13,341 nucleotides of DNA from a bacterium (GCA_014382085.1 JACNKJ010000161.1:1-13341), one strand, 5' to 3'; shown: positions 1-7,644, counted from the first letter of the stretch. A program made the numbers and translations. Notes: generated by a model from the letters alone, not told the origin.

Positions 1-1076
1 TCCACAAAGAGGCGGGACGGGAATTCAGCATTGCCAGTCCCAAGCAGCTTTCCGAAGTGCTCTTCACCGACATGGGCATCAAGCCTATCAAGAAAACCAA
101 AACCGGATTCAGTACCGACGATGAAGTGCTCAGCGAGCTGGAGGGAGAGTATCCCATTGCAAGCATGGTGAAGCAGTGGCGGGAGAACTCGAAGCTGAAA
201 AGCACCTACGTGGACACGCTTCCGCTGACCGTGAATCCCAATACAGGGAGAGTTCACACGCGTTTCAATCAGGCGGTGGCCGCCACGGGCAGGTTGTCCA
301 GTAGCGATCCCAATTTGCAGAATATTCCCATTCGCAGTGAGCTGGGCCGCGAAATCCGTAAGGCCTTCGTCGCGGAGAAGGGTAATCTGCTACTCTCGCT
401 TGACTACAGCCAGGTGGAGCTGCGAATTCTGGCCCACCTTTGTGGCGATGAGGCCCTGCGCGAAGCTTTCGCCGGTGAACACGATATTCACAAGTGGACG
501 GCCGCCAAGTTGCTCGGCAAAGGTGAAGACGAAGTGCAACGGGAAGAACGCGACCGGGCTAAAATGGTGAACTATGGTGTGCTCTACGGCATGGGAGCTC
601 GCGGCATGGCCTCGCGCTTGGGGATTGATCGCGAGGAGGCCCAGGCCTTCATCTCGGACTACTTCGCGGCCTTCCCCGGTATTCGTGAATGGTCCAATTC
701 TATACTGGCCCAGGCCCGCGCCGACGGATTCGTCAGCACCATCATGGGGAGGGTGCGTCCCCTGGCCGAAATCAATAGTTCCAACGGCAGGTTGCGCAGT
801 TTCGCCGAACGGGCCGCAGTGAATACGCCCATCCAAGGAAGCGCCGCCGATCTCATCAAGCTGGCCATGCTGCGAGTCGATGAAATATTGCAGAAGGATC
901 ATCCAGATTGCCGGCTGCTCCTTCAGGTACATGACGAATTGCTTTTCGAGTTGCCTGAGAATCGTGTGAACGCGGTCTTACCTGCGCTTCGCGAGGCCAT
1001 GGAAACCGTGGGGGATCTGGATGTGCCCCTCAAGGTCGACGCGGGCTCGGGTCGCAATTGGCTGGAGGCTCACTAA
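1..1076 (+). CDS. polA: DNA polymerase I, C-terminal polymerase domain (5'-truncated)
   Basis: This is the 3' part of the family A DNA polymerase used for Okazaki-fragment maturation and repair synthesis. The reading frame is open from base 3 to the TAA at 1074-1076, giving 357 residues; the true start lies upstream of the window. The first visible residues (HKEAGREFSIASPKQLSEVL) are the thumb-side segment typical of PolA. Motif A is DYSQVELRILAH from base 402, with the metal-binding Asp. Motif B, the O-helix, is RDRAKMVNYGVLYGMG around 552-599. Motif C is QVHDELLFE, with HDE at 930-938. All polymerase catalytic residues are present. The O-helix residue equivalent to E. coli Phe762 is Tyr here (codon 573-575). 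The stop overlaps the coaE start by one base (TAATG), which suggests cotranscription and translational coupling. Whether the 5'-nuclease and 3'-5' exonuclease domains exist cannot be seen. Confidence 0.97.
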   Translation, partial: HKEAGREFSIASPKQLSEVLFTDMGIKPIKKTKTGFSTDDEVLSELEGEYPIASMVKQWRENSKLKSTYVDTLPLTVNPNTGRVHTRFNQAVAATGRLSSSDPNLQNIPIRSELGREIRKAFVAEKGNLLLSLDYSQVELRILAHLCGDEALREAFAGEHDIHKWTAAKLLGKGEDEVQREERDRAKMVNYGVLYGMGARGMASRLGIDREEAQAFISDYFAAFPGIREWSNSILAQARADGFVSTIMGRVRPLAEINSSNGRLRSFAERAAVNTPIQGSAADLIKLAMLRVDEILQKDHPDCRLLLQVHDELLFELPENRVNAVLPALREAMETVGDLDVPLKVDAGSGRNWLEAH

Positions 1077-1696
1077 TGGGACAGGTCTGGATACTCTGTG
1101 GCCCCATCGCTAGCGGAAAAACCACGGTGGCCACCTTTTTCGCCGAAGCGGGCGCGGTGGTGCTGGATGCCGACAAATTGGTGGACGAACTGCTTGAGGA
1201 TAGCGCCGTCGTGAAAAGTGAACTGCGCGAAGCCTTCGGCAACGAAATCTTCGACAAATTGGATCGCCCCGATCGCGAAGCCATTTCCCGTAAGGTCTTT
1301 GCTGATCCAGCCGCACGAGCTCGCATCGAGGGTATTTTGCATCCACGAGTTTTGGAACGTCTTGAGGAGGAGGCTCGCACCTTTCGCGAGAAACCCGGGG
1401 GGCTTTTGCTCTTGGAAGTGGTGCTTTGGATGAAGCTCGATCCGCCGCCCTTCCCGGTTGACGGCATTTGCCTGACCCAGGCTCCGGAAAAGGTCCTACT
1501 CAGCCGAGCGGCGGCACGCAGAGGCATGGATGAACACGCCGCCAGATCCCGCTTGAAAGCGCAAGAGGGCTGGAAAAACTGGAGCGACCGAGCGGACGTG
1601 ATCCTGAATACGGACCAGTCCAAGGAAGCGTTGCGTGAAACGGTGTTTTCATACTATCGTGCCTGGACTCAATCGGATGAAGGAAGCAGGGAATGA
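1076..1696 (+). CDS. coaE: dephospho-CoA kinase (divergent)
   Basis: Predicted to phosphorylate the 3'-hydroxyl of dephospho-CoA with ATP, the last step of CoA synthesis, in the cytosol. The 206-residue length fits the family (about 200). The N-terminus has a P-loop, GPIASGKT, followed by LDADKLVDELL, the family's DAD acceptor-site motif. Further on are a DR..ISRKVFADPAAR segment, ILHPRV (the conserved HP), and a C-terminal block with RAAARRGMDEHAARSRL, a Gln and AD.ILN, in family order. Two spots are unusual: the P-loop is usually GGIGSGKS/T, and the usual PLLFE motif is replaced by EVVLWM. The ATG at 1076 was chosen because it overlaps the polA stop and has GGAGG at 1064-1068, seven bases upstream. 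The stop TGA overlaps the prfB start (ATGA). Another P-loop kinase is possible but less likely, given the motif order and the polA-coaE neighbourhood seen in other bacteria. Confidence 0.86.
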   Translation: MGQVWILCGPIASGKTTVATFFAEAGAVVLDADKLVDELLEDSAVVKSELREAFGNEIFDKLDRPDREAISRKVFADPAARARIEGILHPRVLERLEEEARTFREKPGGLLLLEVVLWMKLDPPPFPVDGICLTQAPEKVLLSRAAARRGMDEHAARSRLKAQEGWKNWSDRADVILNTDQSKEALRETVFSYYRAWTQSDEGSRE

Positions 1697-2809
1697 TCAA
1701 TCGCAATAGACTAGAAGCGCTTTCTGCCCGGATCACCCACCTCAAGGAGTGTCTTTGACTACCCTCGCCTGAGAGAGGATCTCGCCCGCGTTGAAAAAAC
1801 CATGGGCGAGTCGGACTTCTGGGATGACCAGGAGAGCGCAAAGAAGACACTTAAAGAATCCACAAGATTAAAACGTTGGCTCGATCCACTCCGAGAGATG
1901 GAGGGGCTTGCCAGCGATCTCGTCGAGCTTGCCGAAATGGCTGGCGAGGAAGACGATGAATCCACCAGCAGCGAACTGGAGCGCGAAGCCGATGCGCTCG
2001 ATTCACGAATGGACGATTACGAGATCCTGCTCATGTTCCAGGGCGACGATGACGACAAGGCGGCCATCCTCACCATACATCCCGGAGCGGGAGGGACCGA
2101 GAGCGCCGACTGGGCGGAGATGTTACTGCGCATGTATCAGCGCTACGTAGAACGCAAGGGCTGGAAATCGAAGATCCTGGATTTTCAGAAAGCCGACGAG
2201 GCCGGCGTAAAAAGCGTAACTCTGGAAGTAGAAGGGGAACTGGCCTATGGGCATTTGCGGGCGGAGAGCGGCGTGCATCGCCTGGTGCGCATCAGTCCCT
2301 TCGATGCATCCAGCCGGCGGCACACCTCATTTGCTTCAGTTTACGTCTATCCGGAAGTGGAGGAAGCCGGTGAAATCGAAATCGATGACAAGGATCTAAA
2401 GATTGACACCTATCGCGCCCAGGGCGCCGGCGGCCAGCATGTGAACAAGACCGACAGCGCCGTGCGCATCACCCATGTGCCTACGGGTGTGGTGGCCCAG
2501 AGCCAGGACGAGCGCAGTCAGCATCGCAATCGGGAAAACGCCATGAAGATTCTCCTGGCGAAGCTACTGAAAAAGCAACGCGAGGAAGAAGAGGCGGCCC
2601 GCGCGGAACTGGAAGACAGCAAGATGGAGATCGGTTTCGGTAGCCAGATTCGAAGCTATGTTTTTCATCCCTACAACATGGTCAAGGATCATCGCACCAG
2701 CGTGGAAACCGGTAACGTGCAATTGGTCATGGACGGCGGCTTGGACGATTTCGTTGAGGGCTGGCTCAAGAAGAGTATGGGCATTGAAGTGGGCGAGGCC
2801 GGGGAATGA
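1693..2809 (+). CDS. prfB: peptide chain release factor 2 (RF2), made by programmed +1 frameshift
   Basis: RF2 recognises UGA and UAA stop codons in the ribosomal A site and triggers peptidyl-tRNA hydrolysis. The gene is in two frames. Codons 1-21 run from ATG 1693 to CTT 1753-1755 and are followed by in-frame TGA 1756-1758. Skipping one base (T1756) continues with GAC TAC at 1757 to the TGA at 2807-2809, giving 371 residues, close to the usual RF2 length of about 365. The stop-codon recognition tripeptide SPF is at residues 201-203 (2294-2302). The catalytic GGQ, in GAGGQHVNKT, is at 246-248 (2429-2437). The N-terminal part is helical and acidic, as in the family. The ATG overlaps the coaE stop, and the final TGA overlaps the next start (ATGA). 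A naive call would begin at ATG 1802 and lose the first 36 residues. The frameshift site shows direct autoregulation by RF2 level. Confidence 0.97.
1744..1759 (+). promoter_or_regulatory. RF2 programmed +1 frameshift signal
   Basis: The elements are an internal Shine-Dalgarno-like AAGGAG (1744-1749), a three-base spacer TGT, the slippery codon CTT (1753-1755), then TGA and C (1756-1759). This is the arrangement of the E. coli prfB site (AGGGGG TAT CTT TGA C). In that system the Shine-Dalgarno pairing pushes the P-site tRNA-Leu to slip from CUU to UUU when RF2 is scarce and UGA decoding is slow. All the elements are visible in the sequence. Function is inferred from the well-studied E. coli case. 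Confidence 0.96.
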
Positions 2810-3228
2810 TCACACTGGAAGTCAGAACGAACTCGCGTGAGGAAATCGTGGACCTCACCGATCAGGTTGGCGCCGCGCTTTCAAGGGCCGGTCTGGTCGA
2901 AGGCCTTTGCCATCTCTTCGTCCCGCACACCACGGCGGGCATCGCCATCCATGAAAACGCCGACCCCGACGTGAAACGGGACATTCTCATGGCCCTGGAT
3001 AAACTGGTGCCCGACGATCCGGCCTTTCGCCACGCCGAGGGCAACAGTGCCGCGCATATCAAAAGCATCCTCTCTGGGGCTAGCGCGAGTCTTCCCGTGA
3101 GCGGAGGCCGTCTCGAGCTGGGCACCTGGGGCGGCATCTATTTCTGTGAATTCGATGGACCCCGGCGGCGCAAGCTCCATCTGAGTTTCGCCGGAACTGA
3201 TCAGGGCGGCGAGCCCCTTTTCCTCTAG
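2806..3228 (+). CDS. YjbQ/UPF0047 family protein
   Basis: A 140-residue protein of the YjbQ (UPF0047) family, named after weak thiamin-phosphate synthase activity; its physiological role is unsettled. The family fingerprint is complete: FVPHTTAGIAIHENADPDV at 38-56 (HTT 41-43, E50, N51, D53), HAEGNSAAH at 76-84 (putative metal- or ligand-binding His and Glu), LPVSGGRLELGTW at 96-108 and EFDGPRRR at 115-122. The usual LGTWQ is LGTWG here, a small deviation. The ATG overlaps the prfB stop as ATGA, so translation is probably coupled. The stop TAG is part of the TAGGAG that serves as ribosome-binding site for lysS. It sits between two translation genes, but nothing in the sequence proves a role in translation. 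No signal peptide or membrane segment, so it is probably cytosolic. Confidence 0.93.
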   Translation: MITLEVRTNSREEIVDLTDQVGAALSRAGLVEGLCHLFVPHTTAGIAIHENADPDVKRDILMALDKLVPDDPAFRHAEGNSAAHIKSILSGASASLPVSGGRLELGTWGGIYFCEFDGPRRRKLHLSFAGTDQGGEPLFL

Positions 3229-3236
3229 GAGAGAGC

Positions 3237-4721
3237 ATGAGTGAGAGCCAGGGCGGAAGCGTTGAGAAGATCCGTCAAGACAAGGAAGAGAAGCTGGAAC
3301 GCCTGCGTGAAGCGGGCTTGAATCCCTATCCCCACAGCTTCGAGCGCAGTGCGAATGCCGGCGAGTGTATCGCAAATTCCGATGCCTGGATCGAGGAAGA
3401 GCGCGAGGTTCAAGTGGCCGGCCGCCTCATGGGCAAGCGCGTCATGGGTAAGACAAGCTTCGGGCATATTCAAGACGCCACCGGTCGCCTGCAACTGTTC
3501 TTCCGGCGAGACAACATGGATGAAGATCACTACATGCGCTTTCGCAAATTGGCCGAGGCGGGCGATCACGTGGGGGCCACCGGTGTGCTTTTCATCACCA
3601 AAACCGGTGAATTGTCTTTGCGCGTGAAAGACTGGACCATGCTGTCCAAGGCCATGCTGCCTCTTCCTGAAAAATTCCATGGACTCACCGACCAGGAAAT
3701 CCGTGCGCGGCAGCGATACCTGGATCTGGCCGTGAATCCCGAAGTACGGACTCACTTCGAACTGCGTTCGCGCATCTTCGCATTCACACGCCGTTACTTC
3801 GAGGAGCAGGGCTTCATCGAAGTGGAAACGCCGGCATTGCAGCCCCTTTACGGCGGAGCCAACGCGCGTCCTTTCAAGACACGGCATAATGCGCTCGACA
3901 TGGACCTCTACCTTCGCATCGCAGGCGGCGAGCTCTATCTCAAGCGTTTGGTCACGGGTGGGATGGAGAAGGTTTTCGAAATCGGCAAGGTCTTTCGCAA
4001 CGAGGGAATGGATCGTTCGCACAATCCAGAGTTCACCATGCTGGAAGCCTACGTGGCCTACTGGGACTACTATCCCATGATGGAATTCGTGGAAAACTTC
4101 TATGCGGCCCTGGCCCGCGAAATTCACGGTGATACCAAGGTTCCCTACGGCGAAGATGTCATCGACATGGCGGCTCCCTGGCCGCGGCTGAGCTACTACG
4201 AAGCCGTGGAGAAATACACGGGACGGGATCTAGAGGGCGCCAGTCGCGATGAGCTTGCCGCCTTCGCAAAGGAAAAGGGCCTTTCCGTGGATGATGCCTG
4301 GGGCTGGGGCAAGATCCTCGACGAGATCAGCGGGGAGCTGGTTGAGCCCAATCTCATTCAGCCCACCTTCCTCATGGACCACCCCAAGGAGATCAGCCCC
4401 CTGGCCAAGGATCATCGCGACAAGCCTGGTCTTGTGGAACGATTCGAACCCTTCATCGCCGGCTTCGAGGCGGGCAACGCCTTCAGCGAACTCAATGATC
4501 CCGGCGAACAGCGCCGGCGCTTCGAATCGCAGATGGGGCTGAAGGCCAAGGGCGACGAGGAGGCCCAGGTCATGGATGAAGACTACCTTCGTGCACTTGA
4601 GGTGGGCATGCCGCCTACGGCGGGTCTGGGTATCGGCATGGATCGTCTGGTCATGCTCATGACCGACACTCAGCATATTCGCGACGTGCTGCTCTTTCCC
4701 CACATGAGGCCCGAGGCATAA
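3237..4721 (+). CDS. lysS: lysyl-tRNA synthetase, class II
   Basis: Charges tRNA-Lys with lysine using ATP. The 494-residue length is normal for bacterial class II LysRS (about 500). The N-terminal OB-fold anticodon-binding domain is seen as VAGRLMGKRVMGKTSFGHIQ. Next is the family linker HGLTDQEIRARQRYLDL. The class II catalytic core follows: motif 2 as FEIGKVFRNEGMDRSHNPEF (Arg254 in FRNEG) and motif 3 as GLGIGMDRL with Arg470. The substrate-pocket stretch AGFEAGNAFSELNDP is intact, and the C-terminus DVLLFPHMRPE is canonical. The ATG at 3237 follows TAGGAGAG (3226-3233), which overlaps the yjbQ stop. In E. coli prfB and lysS form one operon; here the pair is kept with yjbQ between them. 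The stop is only two bases from the next start. Confidence 0.98.
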   Translation: MSESQGGSVEKIRQDKEEKLERLREAGLNPYPHSFERSANAGECIANSDAWIEEEREVQVAGRLMGKRVMGKTSFGHIQDATGRLQLFFRRDNMDEDHYMRFRKLAEAGDHVGATGVLFITKTGELSLRVKDWTMLSKAMLPLPEKFHGLTDQEIRARQRYLDLAVNPEVRTHFELRSRIFAFTRRYFEEQGFIEVETPALQPLYGGANARPFKTRHNALDMDLYLRIAGGELYLKRLVTGGMEKVFEIGKVFRNEGMDRSHNPEFTMLEAYVAYWDYYPMMEFVENFYAALAREIHGDTKVPYGEDVIDMAAPWPRLSYYEAVEKYTGRDLEGASRDELAAFAKEKGLSVDDAWGWGKILDEISGELVEPNLIQPTFLMDHPKEISPLAKDHRDKPGLVERFEPFIAGFEAGNAFSELNDPGEQRRRFESQMGLKAKGDEEAQVMDEDYLRALEVGMPPTAGLGIGMDRLVMLMTDTQHIRDVLLFPHMRPEA

Positions 4722-4723
4722 TT

Positions 4724-6394
4724 GTGAGACTGCCTGTCTGGATCGCGCTTCGCCACCTAGCCGCCATGCGGCGGCGAAGCTTTCTGGGGCGCGTGAGCCT
4801 CTTGGCAATCTTGGGTGTAGGTGTGGGGGTGGGCACTCTCGTAACCGTGCTGGCCTTCACGGGCGGTTTCCAGGATGAGGTCCGAGATCTCCTCACGGGA
4901 ATGAACCCGTCCATCTTTGTTTCCACAGATACACCCGGTGGATTGGATCCTCAGGGGGAACTGGTCGCCGAACTGCTCACACGCGAAGACGTGGCGGCGC
5001 TTTCTCCCTTCGTTCAGCAAAAGGGCGTGCTCAGCAAACCGGCCGACGCGGGACTCAAGCTTGCGGGCTGCCTGCTGCGAGGCGTGGATCCCGAAACCGA
5101 GAGAAGTGTCACGAGCATTCTCGATTCGGCCGATCCTCCCCTCACAACCTTCCTGTACATGGGTGATCGTCCCGGCATTTTACTGGGCCGGCGTCTTGCC
5201 GAGGAACTGGCTGTGCTTCCCGGCGAAGATGTCACCTTCACCACTCTGCTCGAAGATTCCGAAGAGCCGATGCATCAGGTATTTTTCGTTCAAGGTTTTG
5301 TTGAGTCGGGGCTCTACGAGTTTGATCGACGTTTTGCCTATGTGGATCTGACCGCCGCGCGGGATCTCTTTCGCGCAGGTGGTGGTGCCGATGGTTTGGG
5401 GGTCCGCGTGGTGGATCCCCTTCAAGTTAGGCGGAGCAGCGCGCAGTTTCGCGAGGCCCTTAGCTTTCCTCACTGGCGGGTGGCCGACTGGATGGATCTC
5501 AACGGCGAGATCTTCCGCTGGATGGGCACCATGCGCGCCATCCTATTCCTCTCGCTCAGCCTCATCGTTTTAGTGGCGGGGTTCAACGTGGCGGGCACCA
5601 TGACTCTGGTGGTCAGCGAGAAATCGCGCGAGATCGGTGTACTCAGATCTTTGGGCGCGGAGCGAGGAAGCATTCTTCGGCTCTTCGTGCTCGAAGGTTG
5701 GATCCTCGGCATGGCGGGCGTGATCCTCGGATTAATTCTGAGCTGGATCATGTCCTTGATTTTCAAGGATCGTCCCTTGGGCATCCCTGGGGAGATCTAC
5801 TTTATCGATCATCTTCCCATGAAATTGGATTGGGCGCAGATCGGCGGCGTTAGTGTGGTGGCGGTGCTGGTGACCCTGGGCGCCGCGTTCTTTCCGGGCA
5901 TCGAAGCGCTCATGCGAAGGCCCATCGAAGCCATCACCGGACAGGCCTCAGCTGCGGGCGACCGACTTCGGGGATGGCTTCGTTTCTTCGTAACCTTACA
6001 GGTTTATCTCTTGCCTCTCCTGGGAACCCTGGCCCTTCTGGCCGGTCTCTACTTGATTTGGACTTCGCCTCTGCAACTTGGTCTCGCCAAGCTTGTGGCC
6101 CTCATTGCGGCGGTGGGAGTTTCCATGATTTTATTAATCCTGGGGATTTCGGTGGGCATCTCTCTGAACATGCTCGAGGCCGATGCCTGCGCCCGCACCC
6201 GCCTTCATATCCTGCTCTCGGGAATTTGGATGATTGTACTGTCGGGATCCCTGCTCATGACCACCGGGCTTTCATCCTGGCTCGCGCCCGTCCTCCTTTT
6301 TTTGCTGCTCTATCACGGCACATGGTATTTCTACTTCCGTCGTTCGCAGCGCGTGCGGGCGGCTTTCTCATTTTCTCCGGAGAGTGACGCATGA
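4724..6394 (+). CDS. LolC/E-type lipoprotein-releasing permease with C-terminal membrane extension
   Basis: Inner-membrane subunit of the ABC complex that extracts lipoproteins and hands them to LolA for outer-membrane delivery. The N-terminus has the family pattern: ALRHLAAMRRRSF, a first membrane helix at about 20-45, then GGFQDEVRDLL. A large periplasmic domain fills about 50-265. The FtsX-like core has three helices at about 268-293, 323-348 and 372-397, with the cytoplasmic coupling segment SEKSREIGVLRSLGA between the first two. Family members usually end soon after the motif seen here as RRPIEAI (398-404), at roughly 400-415 residues. This one continues to 556, with four more strongly hydrophobic stretches at about 422-446, 454-481, 494-514 and 518-538. 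The GTG start was chosen because it follows the lysS stop by two bases and gives the family N-terminus. The TGA overlaps the lolD start (ATGA). There is no second permease gene nearby, so a LolF-like homodimer is plausible. Confidence 0.9.
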   Translation: MRLPVWIALRHLAAMRRRSFLGRVSLLAILGVGVGVGTLVTVLAFTGGFQDEVRDLLTGMNPSIFVSTDTPGGLDPQGELVAELLTREDVAALSPFVQQKGVLSKPADAGLKLAGCLLRGVDPETERSVTSILDSADPPLTTFLYMGDRPGILLGRRLAEELAVLPGEDVTFTTLLEDSEEPMHQVFFVQGFVESGLYEFDRRFAYVDLTAARDLFRAGGGADGLGVRVVDPLQVRRSSAQFREALSFPHWRVADWMDLNGEIFRWMGTMRAILFLSLSLIVLVAGFNVAGTMTLVVSEKSREIGVLRSLGAERGSILRLFVLEGWILGMAGVILGLILSWIMSLIFKDRPLGIPGEIYFIDHLPMKLDWAQIGGVSVVAVLVTLGAAFFPGIEALMRRPIEAITGQASAAGDRLRGWLRFFVTLQVYLLPLLGTLALLAGLYLIWTSPLQLGLAKLVALIAAVGVSMILLILGISVGISLNMLEADACARTRLHILLSGIWMIVLSGSLLMTTGLSSWLAPVLLFLLLYHGTWYFYFRRSQRVRAAFSFSPESDA

Positions 6395-7071
6395 GCTCGG
6401 TCCTGCTTGAGGCTGTGGACATCCACAAGAGCTATCCCGGCGTGAAAGGCAAGGTGAAGGTGCTCGCAGGTGGCGCCCTGCATTTGGCTGCAGGAGAGAG
6501 CCTGGCGGTGCTGGGAGGTTCGGGCAGCGGCAAGAGCACTCTGCTTCACATTCTTGGAACCTTGGATCGTCCCGACAGCGGCAGTTTGCATTTCGAAGGG
6601 CGCGATCTTCTCGGCCTCAAGGCGCGTGAGCTCTCAGAATTTCGACGAAATGAATTAGGATTTGTGTTCCAGTTTCATCATCTGCTTCCCGAATTCAGTG
6701 CCCAGGAAAATGCGGCCATGCCTCTGCGCATTGCGGGTGTGGGAGAAGACGAGGCCATGGCGCGAGCGGCATCCATTTTAGAAACACTGGATTTGGGGCA
6801 TCGTCTTGAGCATCGCCCGCCCGAACTGTCCGGTGGCGAGCAACAGCGCGTGGCCGTAGCACGGGCCCTAGTGGGCTCGCCTCGCCTGGTTCTGGCCGAT
6901 GAACCCACGGGGAATCTGGATGAGAAAAACGGCGCCGCTTTGGTCGAGCTTCTCTTCGCCCGTCGCGATGAAGACGGCTTTGCGCTCATCCTCGTAACTC
7001 ACGATGAGCAACTGGCTCAGCGATGCTCACGCCGCATTCGCCTGGAGAAGGGCATCCTGGGGGCTTCCTGA
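6391..7071 (+). CDS. lolD: lipoprotein-releasing system ATP-binding protein LolD
   Basis: Cytosolic ATPase that powers the neighbouring permease. The 226-residue length is normal. Walker A is GGSGSGKST at 42-50. The Q-loop lies in GFVFQFHHLLPEFSAQENAAMPL; the FQFHHLLPEF stretch and the ENA..PL block typify the LolD/MacB/FtsE branch. The signature motif is LSGGEQQR from 146, Walker B is LVLADEPTGNLD with D170 and E171, and the H-loop is VTHD with H204. All catalytic elements are intact. The ATG overlaps the permease stop by four bases (ATGA), which supports stoichiometric coupled translation. Assignment to LolD rather than MacB or FtsE rests on this pairing with a LolC/E-type permease. Confidence 0.95.
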   Translation: MSSVLLEAVDIHKSYPGVKGKVKVLAGGALHLAAGESLAVLGGSGSGKSTLLHILGTLDRPDSGSLHFEGRDLLGLKARELSEFRRNELGFVFQFHHLLPEFSAQENAAMPLRIAGVGEDEAMARAASILETLDLGHRLEHRPPELSGGEQQRVAVARALVGSPRLVLADEPTGNLDEKNGAALVELLFARRDEDGFALILVTHDEQLAQRCSRRIRLEKGILGAS

Positions 7072-7111
7072 ACCCTGGTCGAATTCCTCAAAAGTGACTA
7101 TTTTATGGGTC

Positions 7112-7120
7112 GAGGTGATC
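7112..7120 (+). promoter_or_regulatory. strong ribosome-binding site that fixes the mcsA start
   Basis: GAGGTGATC is complementary over nine bases to the 16S rRNA anti-Shine-Dalgarno tail. Its GAGG core ends seven bases before the ATG at 7123. An in-frame ATG at 7105 lies upstream of this site and has no such sequence before it, so 7123 is the likely start. Confidence 0.85.
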
Positions 7121-7122
7121 CC

Positions 7123-7644
7123 ATGGCCCTCATGTGCGAAATCTGCGGCAAAAGGCCGGCCGAACTGATCGTCGGCGAAAACCGTCCCGACTCTACGCGC
7201 ACCTTGCATCTTTGCGGCTATTGCGCCGCCGGCAAGGGTATTCGCGTGCGGCTGGATCTGTCCCAAGATCCTCGCCAGCTGTGGCGTCGATTTTTGTCGC
7301 ATCATCTGAAGGAAGCCGAGGAAAGTAGCGCGCTGGCCTGTCCCAACTGTGGCCGCACCTACATGAACTTCGAGAAAACAGGTTCTTTGGGTTGTCCCGA
7401 ATGCTATTCAACATTCCGCGGCGATATGATTCGCATCCTCAAGGAATTCCACGGATCCGACGAGCACGGCGGCAAGGTTCCCTTCCGCGAGCAGCGCCGC
7501 ATTGCCGTGCGTCAGCGCAGTCGTGGTGCGCGTGAGGCCCTTCAGATGGCTGTTAGCGAGGAACGTTTTGAAGACGCCGCTCGCCTGCGCGACGAGATCA
7601 AGGATCTGGAAGAAGAGATCGGCCGTCTCCAGGAGGAGTCGTGA
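7123..7644 (+). CDS. mcsA: McsA-like zinc-finger/UVR protein, activator of McsB
   Basis: In Firmicutes McsA binds and activates the protein-arginine kinase McsB and helps bring it to ClpC. This 173-residue protein has the same build: four CxxC pairs, at C5/C8, C31/C34, C73/C76 and C91/C94, that can bind two or more zinc ions, then a charged linker and a C-terminal UVR coiled-coil motif at about 135-170 (REALQMAVSEERFEDAARLR). The length is close to B. subtilis McsA (about 185). It follows lolD after a 51-base gap, the largest break between lysS and clpC, so a promoter could lie there, though I see no convincing one. It overlaps mcsB by four bases (GTGA). No ctsR gene precedes it, unlike the Firmicutes ctsR-mcsA-mcsB-clpC operon. 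Assignment rests on domain layout plus the mcsB and clpC neighbours. Confidence 0.9.
   Translation: MALMCEICGKRPAELIVGENRPDSTRTLHLCGYCAAGKGIRVRLDLSQDPRQLWRRFLSHHLKEAEESSALACPNCGRTYMNFEKTGSLGCPECYSTFRGDMIRILKEFHGSDEHGGKVPFREQRRIAVRQRSRGAREALQMAVSEERFEDAARLRDEIKDLEEEIGRLQEES

Noticed and set aside
1756..1758. In-frame stop in prfB, suggesting a pseudogene or sequencing error
   Set aside because: The stop sits exactly in the conserved RF2 frameshift context, and the downstream frame is a complete RF2 with SPF and GGQ.
3225..4127. Minus-strand open frame (300 codons) opposite lysS
   Set aside because: It is antisense to conserved lysS sequence, with no family motifs and no ribosome-binding support.
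5974..6387. Alternative plus-strand frame inside the 3' part of the permease gene, possibly showing a frameshift
   Set aside because: The main frame stays open with clear membrane helices to the lolD overlap. The alternative product is rich in Pro, His and Arg and resembles no protein I know.
7105..7122. Upstream ATG as the mcsA start
   Set aside because: It has no ribosome-binding site, while ATG 7123 has a near-perfect one at ideal spacing. The six extra residues match nothing in the family.
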